Of a DNA stretch of 64,000 nt, positions 13,605-25,862 are shown piece by piece; position 1 is the stretch's first letter; every line of letters begins with the position of its first letter. A program made the translations under genes and the position numbers. The notes under the pieces are model-generated. The model worked only from the letters and a program-made list of their open reading frames with translations, was not told where the DNA came from and ran no database searches. The stretch comes from Brasenia schreberi. Taxonomy: Eukaryota; Streptophyta; Magnoliopsida; Nymphaeales; Cabombaceae. The DNA lies in the NCBI GenBank assembly GCA_036023115.1, contig JAYKKT010000059.1, positions 4,316,001-4,380,000 of the forward strand, read 5' to 3'.

Positions 13605-13918
13605 TAGACATGGCCGGTTCAGAACCGGAACAGAATCGGCCTCGAAGCCGCCGGGACCCGGAACGGATGGTTTCAAATTGTTATTTATTAAATATATATT
13701 ATTTTTAATATTTTCATTAATAAGAATGCTCATTGCGTAATGGTATATATAGTTGGTCTCATGTTTTCAATCACAATAATTGTTTTGACCACGGGATGCA
13801 TTCACGTTTTTTCAAACCATCTTTTTAAATCGATTTTTGGCAGTTTTGGATCTGAAACCAGAACGGTTCTAAAACCGGAACGAGTCACTAGCCGGTTCGA
13901 GACAAATCCAATGGATTT
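13605..13918. mobile_element. GGAACCGG-rich hAT-like MITE, copy 1
   Basis: Starts TTAGACATGGCCGGTTC and is filled with GGAACCGG/CCGGTTC words around an AT-rich core, like the copies at 14566, 17331, 46373, 47267 and 48225. Flanks GCTCACCT and CCTCACCT may be an 8 bp target duplication, but the right inverted repeat is degraded. Confidence 0.55.
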
Positions 13919-14289
13919 CCTCACCTGAATTTCACCCAACTGAACTTCACCTCACTACATGAATTCGGTAGAGGCACACCTTTATTGATACTAACCTAAA
14001 TCTAGGACTGAAACTACAATAGAGATCAAGAAGTGTTGGTGACTAAATAGGTAAGAGTAGATATCACCAATATCTACTGATCAATTGGCCACCCTCCGCC
14101 GCCGTTCCCTCCGAAGGTCGGCGGCTCAAGTTAATAAGCAGGACGACCCCTTTACAAAGGTGGAGATAAAATTCATGCACATGAGGGAGAGTGGAGAACT
14201 GTGATTGCCTAAGAAGCTCACATCTAGAAACACCAAGTCATGCACAAAGAATATCGAATTTCATGAAAGCTTTTTCAGAGTTTGAAGTA

Positions 14290-14380
14290 AGGGTGTCCAC
14301 GGTTCGGTTTAGTTCGGTCTTAATTTCAACTTCAAATCAAGCAGTTGTGGTTCGGTTCCAACGGTTCCTTGAACAACCCT
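14290..14380. mobile_element. Short MITE with GGTTCGG words
   Basis: Left end AGGGTGTCCACGGTTCGG; right end CGGTTCCTTGAACAACCCT, which read in reverse gives AGGGTTGTTC. This is a roughly 91 bp element of the GGTTCGG-rich hAT-like type. Confidence 0.5.
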
Positions 14381-14565
14381 AGTCTCGTAAGGATGTGAGC
14401 CAAGCTCACTCCAGCGAGTCCTTGTCTTAGCACTGTTGGCTGTCTACGTCACTGCTGGTGTTTCTAGTGGTGGAGACCTACCTAATCCCACCCAAACGCG
14501 GCGGGGATCAGCTTGACTTTTTTTGGGTTTAGGGAGGGAACGGTAGAGAGAGAAGGAGGTAGAGG

Positions 14566-14842
14566 TAGACATGTCCGGTTCTGATTCAACAGTAACCAAA
14601 CTGGCCCAGAGTAGGTTTTGGTTATGGTTCCATAACTGGAGCTATTAATTCTGTAAAAAATGTAAATTTTAACTATGGCACAGGTTCCCAAACTGCCAGT
14701 TCCGATTTGGATCTTGTTCCTGTTATGGAAAAGGTGACGCCGGAACAGAATTGGGTGAGTCTCGGTTTTGGGTCCAGCCGGTTCTTGGCCCAATCCGATT
14801 CCAGTTGGAACCTCCGAGTCGATTAGGAACTGGTCACATCTA
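14566..14842. mobile_element. GGAACCGG-rich hAT-like MITE, copy 2
   Basis: Inverted ends TAGACATGTCCGGTTC and GGAACTGGTCACATCTA enclose 277 bp of GGTTCC/GGAACC words. The 8 bp flanks GGTAGAGG and GGTATATG match at 6 of 8, as expected for an aged hAT-type target duplication. Confidence 0.65.
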
Positions 14843-14855
14843 GGTATATGTAGTC

Positions 14856-15080
14856 ATAGTGATAAATGTTCAAACTCCATCCATGCTTAAATCTATTTTA
14901 TCATCCTAACTATTCAATCTTTGAGATCAATGGTTGATGTGATAAAGCAAAAAAAAATTTATGCAATGTAAAATACAACAATATTTTTAATTCAAATCTT
15001 TAATATTGATCATGTTAATCAAATGGTTGAAATATTTGAATAGATTTTAGCATGAATTGAGTTTGAGCATTTACCACTAT
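14856..15080. mobile_element. MITE with about 35 bp inverted ends (GCTTAAATCTATT family)
   Basis: Left end ATAGTGATAAATGTTCAAAC continuing to CATGCTTAAATCTATT; the right end is its imperfect inverse, AATAGATTTTAGCATG to GAGCATTTACCACTAT. Related blocks occur near 12180-12300, 15100-15530, 17760-17970, 31145-31361 and 48545-48690, often next to (CT)n(AT)n tracts. Confidence 0.6.
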
Positions 15081-15534
15081 ATAAAGATCATAGTTCATGT
15101 GCATTATCATCCATGCTAAAATTTCCTAGATCACAACCACTCTATCTTTAATATCAACAGTTCAGATCTTTAAAGAAAAAAAAACCATGCTATTTTTTAG
15201 TTTTTTAGTTTGAGCATTTATTGATCGAATGATTGAGATTTTTAAGAATGTTTAAGCATGAATGAGACATGCATATTTACTACATTCTCTCAATACATAC
15301 ACATATATATAATGTGCAAAATACTCACACTAATCATGGTGAGATCACTTAAAATCTCAATTGTTCATTAATTAATAATAAATATTTGAATTTAAAAAGT
15401 AAAAAAATATTATACTTTCTATACTTTATATTTAATGTACCATGTGTATTAAATGTTTTTTGTTTTATCATTTTAACAGTTCATTTCAAAGATGATAAAA
15501 TAGATTCGATCATGATTGGAGTATGTACATGGAC

Positions 15535-15537
<3 letters not shown>

Positions 15538-15619
<82 letters not shown>
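15538..15619. repeat. Compound (CT)n(AT)n microsatellite
   Basis: About 33 bp of CT followed by about 47 bp of AT. Confidence 0.95.
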
Positions 15620-15621
<2 letters not shown>

Positions 15622-15934
15622 AACAAAGATTTTCATGGATTACATATTATAACCATCCATTAAGAGCAACCAATGGTTGAGATGGATGGAAAAAATTAAA
15701 ATATGCTTTTGTACCTTAAAAGTTGTTTTGCTCTTCTTTTTATCAATCTCTACTCGATATCCTTTTGTCAGGTTGGAGTATATAGTTTGGATCCTATGCA
15801 TATGACACGTTCCAAAATGCTTTTGAGTGGCATGAGGGTAATTTCAAAACTTTTAAAGGCTGTAAAAAAGTACAAAGAACATTTTTATTAAACTCATGTT
15901 ACCCAAAAGCAATGGTGAGCAAGAGTGAGCATGA

Positions 15935-16010
<76 letters not shown>
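15935..16010. repeat. Compound (CT)n(AT)n microsatellite
   Basis: Same structure as the tract about 400 bp upstream. Confidence 0.95.
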
Positions 16011-16012
<2 letters not shown>

Positions 16013-16020
16013 GCATGAGG

Positions 16021-16927
16021 CATTGAATTTCCAAATATTAACTATGTGATCTTAAATTTTCAATTACTTGAACTAAAATATTTTCATCTTAACGATGTTA
16101 CTTTAGTTAGAATTGAGGTACAAGTGCCTCGCTATTCATGAGAAAGGGGTGGGTACGTGACACAAAATTGAGGTTCCGACATGAATCCAGGTACATGTAT
16201 GCTCGTTTCCAGCCCCAACTTGTAGCGAATCTCTACAAGGTGTTTTCCACAATGTGATACGTAGGAATGTTCATGTTTAGGGATCTCCGCTCACTGTGGA
16301 GACCCATCCCGAACGGCATGAATTTAGATAGCAGAAATAGAGGCCATGGACTGGAATCGGGACCGGCAACGGGACCAGGATGGGGATAGCAAGTTCCCGC
16401 CCCCTGAACTTGGCTCCGACCCTTTCTCCCATTGGTTCTATAAAGTTAGGCTCATTGAAAATAAATAAACTATGAATTCATCTTCATTGTCTCATACATT
16501 CATTCATAATAGTATACCCAAATATGAACACATTTTAGATAATTAGAGTTTTATTTCATATATAAAATATATTCCAATGTGTTTCAGTGTTCCTCCTTTT
16601 CCCCGACGGGAGTCCATGGGAACCAATGGAGAACACCGATGGAGACCGTTTTGGTCCTCCTCATGAGGATGGAGATGGTGACTTTGATCCCCCTCTCCTT
16701 CTCCATGCCCTCGTGATACGTCTACTTGTCGATCAAGTCGTAAACTGTATTCTCCAAATTTGCATATCCGATTTGAAACAAATGAGAATACATCAACAGT
16801 TTCAAAGAGTTTCAATGGATTCAAAGCATGAACTCTTAGCAACCCCAAAAGATCTTTTAGGGGTTCTTCGTACAAATAAATGGTCCTTCCTTTACCTAAA
16901 GCCTTCCGTTTTAAAACGTTAAACCAT
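16021..16927. other. Intergenic stretch, no gene seen
   Basis: Overlapping open frames on the two strands near 16,543-16,938 contain low-complexity GATGGAGA/GGAGACC sequence and match no family I recognise. Confidence 0.4.
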
Positions 16928-17062
16928 TGCACCCTCAATAGTAGGGCGCTCTACCAGTGTTGCTGCTGATGGGGAGTTCAACCCTTTGAGAGGGTGCATG
17001 TGTGGGTGTGTGTTTTAGGTTTCGGCCTCCTCTTTTAACAAAGAAAAAAGAGAAAAAAATAA
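16928..17062 (+). mobile_element. tRNA-derived SINE, family 1, plus strand
   Basis: Closely resembles the SINE at 32427-32552 in opposite orientation: GCACCC start, a box-B-like GGGGAGTTCAACCC, then GGGTGCATGTGTGGGTGTGT, TTTCGGCCTCCTC and an A-rich tail. No clear target duplication was found. Confidence 0.7.
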
Positions 17063-17330
17063 TTTACCTTAAATAGGCCAACACAATTACCCCAAAAGCA
17101 TTCATTGTTTACGTACGAATTTCAAGAGGATTAGTTTGTCTACCAGCCTCTAGTTATAATATGGGCTCCGTATTATGGTGAGATTTTCTTCCCTTGTCCT
17201 TTTTTGTTACAGTTAAGTGAAGAACCCGTGGAATGACTCGGGACTACGTTTCTTCTTTTTATTATAATTCTTAACTTTCAAACCTTTGGGTGCCTTTTCA
17301 CTTGAATATAGATAGATCCGTCCCTCATAT

Positions 17331-17530
17331 TAGACATGTCGGTTCCAAACCACCGGTTCCGGTTAGCTTGGAGCTGTAACCGAACCGGCCCATAGTTCTG
17401 ATTATGGTTTTGAAACAGTTTGTTTCGGTTTGGGTTCGGAACCAATAATTTAATGTATAAAAAAATAAACAAATACTGAAACTGCCGGTTCTAATTTGGT
17501 AAAAGGTGAAACCAGAACTGGCCATGTCTT
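17331..17530. mobile_element. GGAACCGG-rich hAT-like MITE, copy 3
   Basis: Left end TAGACATGTCGGTTCC, right end CCAGAACTGGCCATGTCT, with an AT-rich core. Flanks CCTCATAT and TCTAATAT match at 6 of 8. Confidence 0.65.
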
Positions 17531-17582
17531 TCTAATATGTGGAGTACAGACATCCCCATCCTACAAAGTATTCTTTGCTCTC

Positions 17583-17759
<177 letters not shown>

Positions 17760-19841
17760 ATAGTTCATATGCACACCCATCTGTGCTTAAATCTACATCA
17801 TCATCATCTCAATCATTAATCTTTGAGATGAACGGTGGTTGAAGTGATAAAACAACAATCATTTAGTATACAAAATGCAACACTGAAACATATATTAGTA
17901 TTTTTACTTTTTTAATTCAAATCTCCACTATCAATCCTGCTAATTGAATGATGAAGATGTTTAAATAGGCCCACATGTATTATATGTATATATATGTGTG
18001 TGTTTATATGATACACGTGGGCCTCATCCTAAATGATGTTATAAATATGAATAAGAATATGCTTATAAAAATTATGTGAATTTATGGTTGGTTCTTAATA
18101 CAATATATACGTGCTTCGATATATTCATAAATATATTTAAACGGGTTGCTTCTTAATACAATATATTCATAAATGTAGCAGCTAATTTAGAATACCAGAT
18201 TGACCCACTGTAGCATCATCAAAGGCAGACAAAATAAAAAAAACGGGTATGGTTTGGATATCATCCCATTTGATGCATTTAGGGGTGGTGGATATGAACC
18301 ACGGACCATATACGTGCTTCGAATCTTGACATAATGCGCCTATGTGCGTGTGTATGAAAATGGGGTATCTTTACGTTTTATATTAACTGTCTTTAATATG
18401 AGATAATGTTAACGATTAATATACTCACCGTTACGGCAACAAATATATCATAAATATGATATCGATGAAGTATGATAATAACGTAATTCAGTAGTTGGAT
18501 GTCCTTTTTTTATCAATATTTTTCTAATTTAAAAAATGAGAAGGTTACATACGATTATTAGCGTCCCTTACGATAAGAAAGGGACACTAGAAGCCTACGA
18601 TCAGGAAGATGTCTGAAAAATCCTTCCTGAATCAACTCGATTCTGGTCTTTGTTCAGGAAGAAGAGAAACGCGTGTATATTTTGACATACATTACAATGA
18701 TGTATTTTTAGGTAACGATATATCATAAAAAGGTAGGTCCAGATCCTATCTACTTAATAATCAGCATGAGGAGGTGAGAACACAGAGAACAAATACCGTG
18801 TGAAGAAATGAAAATTTCCCTATGACAACCTTTCAGGCTCATTCTCAAAGGAAAAATGCACATCTCCCATGCAAGAGAATCCACCCATTGTTTGACTGAC
18901 ATCAATGACCCCAAAGAGAAACGGTGCGGTTATTAGAGCATTCGACCCTCTCATCTTAAGAGATCATGAGCTTGATCGCTGAGGGGGCACTTTCTAACAT
19001 CGGAAATTGAAGGAGCTGTGTCTTTGCCCCCCAAATAGGTGTAGATTTGATTAAAAGGGCTTTCAACATGGTAATAGAAGGGGTCTGGTGGAAAGGACCT
19101 GACTCCTGTCTGTTTCTAATCGATGGAGGTCCTGGCCGAGTTGCAGCCGGGGTTGAACAGCAGTTACCACCAAAATTTTCCAAATGAAAGAAGCCCGATG
19201 GCCAACATGTTGGATGTAGATATCAATAAGAAACCAGAGTAAGAGATTTCAATAAAGAAAATCAGACGCAAAAATTGGATAAGCAAAATAGGAGGGCGAG
19301 GAAAATCAATCACAACTAAACAAAGCTTCATAGTTCGTTCATTCAACACATCGAAAGAGAAGAATAGCAAACAAGTAATACCAGGTAATAGAAGAAAAGG
19401 GTCTTCGGCAAAACATAGTAAACTATAATAACCGACTAAACAAAATCTTAATCCAAGCTAGGCTTAGAGAGTCACCTACTTAGAGACCAAACTAAACATA
19501 GATAGCCAGCCCCAGGGCAACGAATAAAAGCACACTCTATGCACTCAAGGCATTGCCAAACCTTTGTTCCCAAATGGGCCCATGGGATTAACAAAATTGG
19601 CAGGTCGAATTGGAAGAGACGAAAAGCTCCAGATAACTGTATCCAGTGGATGCATCAAACATCCACATTCAAGGATATCCAAACTGGAAACGGCTGCAGC
19701 TTGAAGAAGCATTCCTCTCGTAAGTGTTACTTATGACATTACTATCATCCGATACCTGTAAAACATTAATGAATAAGTAACATAAAACTCCTACCGAAGT
19801 AACAAAAATACGTATTTGGGCATGCATGGATCCGTGCATAT

Positions 19842-19895
<54 letters not shown>

Positions 19896-21163
19896 GCGAG
19901 TAGGTCCACCTAAGTAGCATCATGCGAACAGACATCAGGCATGTCTTTTAATCAAACGGCAAGTTAAGCTTCTCGACTTCAAAAAGAAGCACCCCACAAA
20001 ACAATCAAATACGTGCACTTCACGTCATATGAGAATTTCCACAGACATGCTCAATACATCAAGTAAACGTTATTTGGTAGACTAAATATGTGCTGCAACT
20101 ACTAGACTTTTATTTCTAACTAGGAGAATCAGAAAACCACCTTTCGAAGGGTTGGGAAACAACCCACAAAAAGATTTCAACAGGAGGACCCTCACCTACA
20201 TAACCTAGGCTGGGATCGTATTTGCCCATTCCTATAAAATGTTACTGTCACTGGTGATTACCTGAAACCCAAATTCATATATCTCCGCCTTTTTTGGCAC
20301 AAAGAATGCGTCCAACACATTTACATTCAAGAACCAGAGTTGCTGCATTGTCATAATGCGAATGATATTTCAATTACTATCGCCACCATGATTTCAGATA
20401 CTGTTGAGATCAATAAACTGGTTGATTTCACCCGCGTGATAACAGAGGGCATGTTCTACTTTTACCTCCACCGTTGACATAATCCGTTAACTAATGTACA
20501 AAGAAAAGAACGAGTTCTCCATACACTGGACGTGCTCATCATCAAATTCTCTCATGCAAATGAGTAAAACTGTGGGATATAGCAATAGAGAGAGGAAGCA
20601 TCACAATCATTCAGAGACAATAATGAAATAAGGAGGCAAAAGCAATTCACCTAGAGAATGAAATCTGAAATTCATGTTAAATTCCAAAGTGAATAAGCTC
20701 AAAATATTCTTTACAATGTGGATGTATTGATCTTTACATCCATGCACGACACAAACCACATGACATATATCATCAATAAGAATATGAATGATATATTACT
20801 TCATGGAAAGCTTAAAGCATAAGTACAAGCTCAGCCTTCAGAACCCAATGGCTCATACAAATGAACCAGTACTTTCCCTTAAGCATATTTGAAATGCCAA
20901 ACAGAAAGTTCATGCGAAAAGATATTCCCAAAGTTTGACTTTACAACAAGGTAGCAACTAAACATCACTGAACTTGCTACAGTTTCCAAAAATTGGCTGC
21001 AGACGGACCATCACAGAGCACGAGCTCAGAAACACAAGTTCAACTAGGTAGCATAAGACCCATTTTTGGAATGCATTCGAACCCTCCAAGCCACATCCAT
21101 CGAGCTAGCAAAATCTCAAAAAAGCACAACATCAAAGTAAAATCAATCTACGTAGCTCTGGTA
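17760..21163. other. Intergenic stretch, no supported gene
   Basis: Contains one relative of the GCTTAAATC MITE family (17,760-17,970) and a (GA)n tract. The part from about 18,800 to 21,160 is less repetitive and on the minus strand has scattered GT/AG junction-like sites, so it could be a non-coding gene or spliced untranslated region. I cannot support an exon. Confidence 0.35.
19843..19894. repeat. (GA)n microsatellite
   Basis: About 50 bp of uninterrupted GA. Confidence 0.95.
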
Positions 21164-21277
21164 GAGGTAAGCTACACAAACATATTTTAGAACAGGAAAA
21201 GGTCGAATTAAGAAACCCCAGAGGTAAGCTACACAAACATATTTTATAACTGGAAAAGGTCGAATTAAGAAACCTCA
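21164..21277 (+). repeat. 57 bp tandem duplication
   Basis: A unit from GAGGTAAGCTACACAAACAT through CGAATTAAGAAACC occurs twice with a period of 57 bp and only a few differences, just outside the copia element. Confidence 0.85.
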
Positions 21278-21305
21278 CATATTCAGTTCCCTTCAACCAC
21301 ATACA

Positions 21306-21680
21306 TGTGAATAATTGTCGATCATCAAAGGTTGATGTTGCATCAATCAATATTACCGAGTCGCCGAGAGTCAAATGACATTCACTGACGAATGTCTATC
21401 TTCAAGAATGATTGACAAGAGCGGAAGTATACACAAAACGAATCAAGAAGCAGTGCAAGACTGCATAATTTATTCATGGAATGAGGTCTTATTTATAGAC
21501 ACTTTACAAGAGGCAAGTAAGTAGCAAGAAGCAAGATCATCAAATGGGCTGAACTAGTGCTGGCCGGCCAGCACTAGTCGTTGGGATCCAACGGCTAGTT
21601 GCTGGCTGGGCCAGCACTAGCCGTTGGGTAGCTCCAACGGCTACTAGCCGTTGGGGCTTCCCAACGGTATTACATTAACA
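21306..21680 (-). repeat. 3' LTR of the young copia element
   Basis: 375 bp partner of the 5' LTR, followed by the ATACA target duplication. Confidence 0.95.
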
Positions 21681-21693
21681 CCCCCCCTCAAAC

Positions 21694-23630
21694 TTACGGG
21701 GTATACACTGAAAGTTTGTCTAATAAAAACTGAAATCGAGAAGCTGAAAGAGATTTGGTGAAAAAGTCTGCGAGCTGCATCTCAGATGTGACATAACAAA
21801 GTGAGATCTTCTTATTTAGACACTCTTCTCGAACAAAGTGACAGTCCATCTCGATGTGCTTCGTCCTCTCATGAAAAGTGTTATTGGAGGCAATGTACAT
21901 GGCACTTTTGTTGTCACAATACATGATGGCGGGGTGTTTGACCTGAACGCCCATGTCTGCTAGAAGGGATGTGATCCAAGAAATCTCCATCGCAGCTGTA
22001 GCCATGGCTCGATATTCAGCTTCTGTGGATGAGAGGGACACCTTCTGTTGCTTTTTACACTTCCAAGAAACAAGAGATTCACCTAAAAACACACAAAAAC
22101 CAGTGGTAGAGTGTCTATTGTTGACATCTCCACCCCAATCAGCATCCGTATATATAGATAAATCAAAAGATGAAGAGGAAGTTAAGAGGACCCCTTTGTG
22201 AGCAGTGTTTCTAATATATCGAATAATTCGCAAAACAGCACTCATATGGACAGAAGTAGGTGCCTGTTGAAATTGACTGGCTGTGTGTACTGCATGAGAA
22301 ATGTCTGGTCTAGTAATGGTGAGATAAGTGAGTGCACCTATAAGCTGTCGATAAGGGGTGGGATCTTCTAATTTCTCACCATCTGTGGAACGCAGTTTGG
22401 TGCCTAGGACTTCGGGTGTGTCAACAACCTTAGTATCTGTAATCCCAGATCTTTCAACAATATCGTTAGCAAATTTGGTTTGAGACATAAAGTATCCACA
22501 ACTATTTTTGGTTATCTCAATACCTAAAAAGTAATTCAGCAAACCCAAGTCTTTCATATCAAATTCGTGATGCAGATTAAGTTTAACTTCAGCAATTCCC
22601 ACTTCATCACTTCCTGTGATGATCATGTCATCCACATACAAAAGCAAGATAACAATACCAGATTGTGTTTTGCGTACAAATAATGCAGTATCAGTATAGC
22701 AAGTCACAAAATTATGCAAATGCATGAATTTTTCAAATCGATCAAACCAAGCTTTTGGAGCTTGTTCAGACCGTACAAGGCTTTTCGTAATTTAAGAGCA
22801 TGACCAAGAGGGAGAGTAATGCCAGGAGGAGGACTCATGAAGACTTCTTCATTCAAGTAACCGTTCAAAAAAGCATTCTTGACATCAAGTTGGTATATAT
22901 TCCATTTTTTTATTGCACTAATGGTAATGAGAATTCTAATCGTGGTCATTCTAGCTACTGGGGCAAACGTTTCATCATAGTCAATTCCATATTCTTGGGC
23001 ATAACCTTTAGCAACTAATCTAGCCTTGTATCTCTCAATGTGCCCGTTGCTGTGAGTTTTGATTTTATATACCCATCGACATCCAATGACTTTCTTATCT
23101 TTAGGCAGGGGTGCAACTATCCATGTCTGAGCCTTGTCTAGGGCATTGAGTTCATCTTTCATAGCATCTTCCCATTCTGGAATACCTTTAGCTTGATGAT
23201 AGAACCTAGGTTCCTTTACTTGACGAAGGGTGGCAATCAAATTTCTTCGTTGTGGTTCAAAAGATTCATATGACACAAATCGCTGAGGTGGTCTTGAAGC
23301 CCTGGGTTCAAAGCTTGTAATATCAGGTTCAGTGTGGGCGTAATGGGTTGTTCTAGGTCGTCTGGGATAATTTGAGGGAAAGGGTTCAACAATTGACCGA
23401 GTATCAACAGTGGTGTGTGAAACATCATTGTTTTCAACATGATCTTCTTGAATGTCTTGATGATCTACTGAGTCACAATCATTATCTTCTTCTAACTCAA
23501 AAATATCTTTAGGAATGAAAGGTTCCGAATTTTCCAAGGATTTGGACTCATAATAAATGTCATTCTCAAAGAATTTCACATCCTTGGACACATACAATTT
23601 GTCTGCTATAGGATCAAAACACCTATACCC
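21694..23630 (-). pseudogene. copia reverse transcriptase and RNase H segment, one frameshift
   Basis: Reverse transcriptase begins around WEDAMKDELNAL and continues through GCRWVYKIKT, VARMTTIRIL and the catalytic LLLYVDDMII. RNase H shows YTDADWGGD, LSSTEAEYRA and CDNKSA, and ends VYTP-stop just before the polypurine tract. A one-base loss near 22,770 (CTGAACAAG for an expected CTGAAACAAG) shifts the frame in the conserved ALYGLKQAPKAW region. Both halves are otherwise continuous. Confidence 0.92.
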
Positions 23631-24540
23631 TTTTTGTCAATGCCATAACCAAGAAAAACACATTCAATAGCTCTAGGTGACAATTTGTCATTCTTGTCTG
23701 TATACACAAAACATCTACATCCAAAAACCCTAAGTCTTTCATAATATGGAGGGATGTTATACAATTTTTCGAAAGGTGAAGTATTCTCAAGGTTAGATGA
23801 AGGCATTCTATTTATAAGATATATGGCGGTAAGAGTAGCTTCGGCCCATAAGAATTTAGGAACCTTACTAGCAATTAACATAGTTCTACAAGTTTCAATA
23901 ATATGCCTATGTTTTCGTTCTGCTAGACCATTTTGTTGAGGTGTTTTAGTGCATGATTTTTGGTGAATAATACCATTAGTTTCAATAAAGTTATGAAATT
24001 CATTAGACATGTACTCTCCTCCCGAATCGGATCTAAAGATTTTAATGGTTGCTCCAAATTGGTTTTTGATCATGTTACAAAATATTACAAATTTTTCAAA
24101 TACTTCGAATTTGTGTTTTAAAAGATATATCCATGTAAATCGAGTAAAGTCATCCACAAAAATCACATAGTATTACAATCCTCCTTTAGAAACAATGGGC
24201 GCGGGGCCCCAAACATCCGAATGTATTAAATCAAAAGCTTTCTTTGGTACATAATTTCTTTCTCCAAATGGAAGATGATGCATTTTTCCAAGAAGACAAT
24301 CTTTACATTCAAAATTTTTCTCTCTAATGCTTTTCATCAAAGGAATGTTACACATCTTTTGAGAGTTCAAGTGTCCAAGTCTTTTATGCCATAGTCTAGC
24401 ATCTTGGGTTATGTTACAAAAACCCGAATTTGGCATAACAAGATAGTCCATTTTGTATAGTCCACTTTCTCTATGGCCTTGACCAATCACCTTCTTCGAT
24501 AGGTGATCCTGCACCACACAATGTTGGGATGAGAAAGTGA
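23606..24540 (-). pseudogene. copia integrase segment with an in-frame stop
   Basis: GAG-pre-integrase and the zinc-binding region are seen in WHKRLGHLNS through CKDCLLGKMHH, then the core with HSDVWGP, FVDDFTRFTW, FRSDSGGEY and QNGLAERKHRH, which carry the usual Asp-Asp-Glu triad. A TAA at 24175-24173 interrupts the core between GGL and YYVIFVDD in one continuous frame. A one-base loss near 23,625 (GGGTATAGG for an expected GGGTTATAGG) disconnects it from the next segment. Confidence 0.9.
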
Positions 24541-24584
24541 TATACAGTTGTTATCACATATTTGAGCAACCGAAGTAGATTTAA

Positions 24585-25745
24585 ATTTAGCTTAGGTATA
24601 AAACTTACATTTTGAATTTTAAAGTCTTGTTTTTCAAGGTTTCCTAATTTTTTGATTTGGAGTTTTGTTCCATCGGCCGTAAACACATGTTTTCCAATGG
24701 TTTCACAAGAATTAACCAAAGAATCTTCACTATGTGTCATATGAAAAGATGCACTAGAATCTAAAAACCAAGACATACCTTGCGAAGTAGATAGAGCATT
24801 CCCGGAGATGCTTGCTTTTTCTTTAAAAATTTCTTCTATGTACGCTTTTATGTTGTTGGGTAAGACACCTCCTTCTTCCATGGTTCCCACGTTTCCACCC
24901 CTTTTTCGGAGTAGAGGACAAGTGGTTTTAATGTGTCCACTTTCCTTGCAATAATGGCAAATTGTATCCTTGTTAGGCCATGGTCCCGTGGGCTTCTTGA
25001 ATGTGCCTTCATTGTTCTTGGTATGTGGAGGCTTGTAAGTCTTCAAATTTACTCCGGGTCTTGATGCGGCAAGTACTGCTTCTTTTGCAACATGCATGTT
25101 TTTCAATCTTGTTTCCTCCATAACAAGATCGGCAAGAAAGGTATCCCCTCTAGGTCTAGGTTTCCTATGTATAAGGCTTGATCTAATGTTTTCAAATTCG
25201 TCTCTTAGACCACGCATAAACAAGAAAAAATATTGATTTTCCAAAAATTCTTGAAATTCGTCTAGTTTGTGAAGTTTTCCAAATTTGTCAAAACTCCTTA
25301 ATTGAGTCCAAAGTTCCGAAAATGCATTGTGATAATCCCTAATGCTTAGGTTCTCTTGTTTGAGCATAATCATTCTTTCCATAAGATCAATTTGAAAGAC
25401 AAAATCATCTTGAGAATGAAGCTTTTTCAAATATTCCCAAGTTTCAAACGCATTTTCAAAAGCATTAATCCGATTTCTAAGTTTTTCATCCACGTTTTGA
25501 CAAATGATCCATGTGATTTTTGCATTCATTTTTTCCCACAATTTCAAATCCGTTTTGAATTTCTCATGTGCTTTGATGATTTCATCATCATCTAAGCCAT
25601 CAATGTCCAAAATTGGTTCTTTTATAGTCCCATCAATGTAATCCCAAAAATCTTTTGATAAAAAATATTTTTTCATTGTTCTAGCCCAACTTTGATAACT
25701 TTTTGGGTCTAGAATACATCTAAACGACTCATTTTTGCCTTCCAT
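24585..25745 (-). pseudogene. gag: copia gag and protease segment
   Basis: Begins at the ATG at 25745 (MEGKNESFRC). It has a UBN2-type gag region (SYQSWARTMKKYFLSKDFWD through DEFENIRSSLI), a CCHC zinc knuckle CHYCKESGHIKTTC and the protease region WFLDSSASFHMTHS. The usual copia aspartic-protease triad is Asp-Ser/Thr-Gly; here it reads Asp-Ser-Ser. The frame is lost after LNLNLL, where CTTCGG stands for an expected CTTTCGG (Ser-Val-Ala-Gln). Confidence 0.9.
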
Positions 25746-25862
25746 TTGTGCAAAAAATGAATATTTAAGACTAACCTCAAGTTTGATGCAAATCTTCAAT
25801 TTTTGCACTTTCGGCACGCTTCCCGATGCACTCGTTTTCTTCGATCCGAGGCTCTGATACCA

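Noticed and set aside
16543..16938. 131-codon minus-strand and 111-codon plus-strand frames
   Set aside because: They overlap each other, are driven by GGAGA/TCTCC low complexity, and lack splice or promoter context.
21132..21374. 80-codon frame with a repeated FLNSTFS-ICLCSLPL motif
   Set aside because: The repetition comes from the 57 bp tandem duplication read into the LTR, not from a protein repeat.
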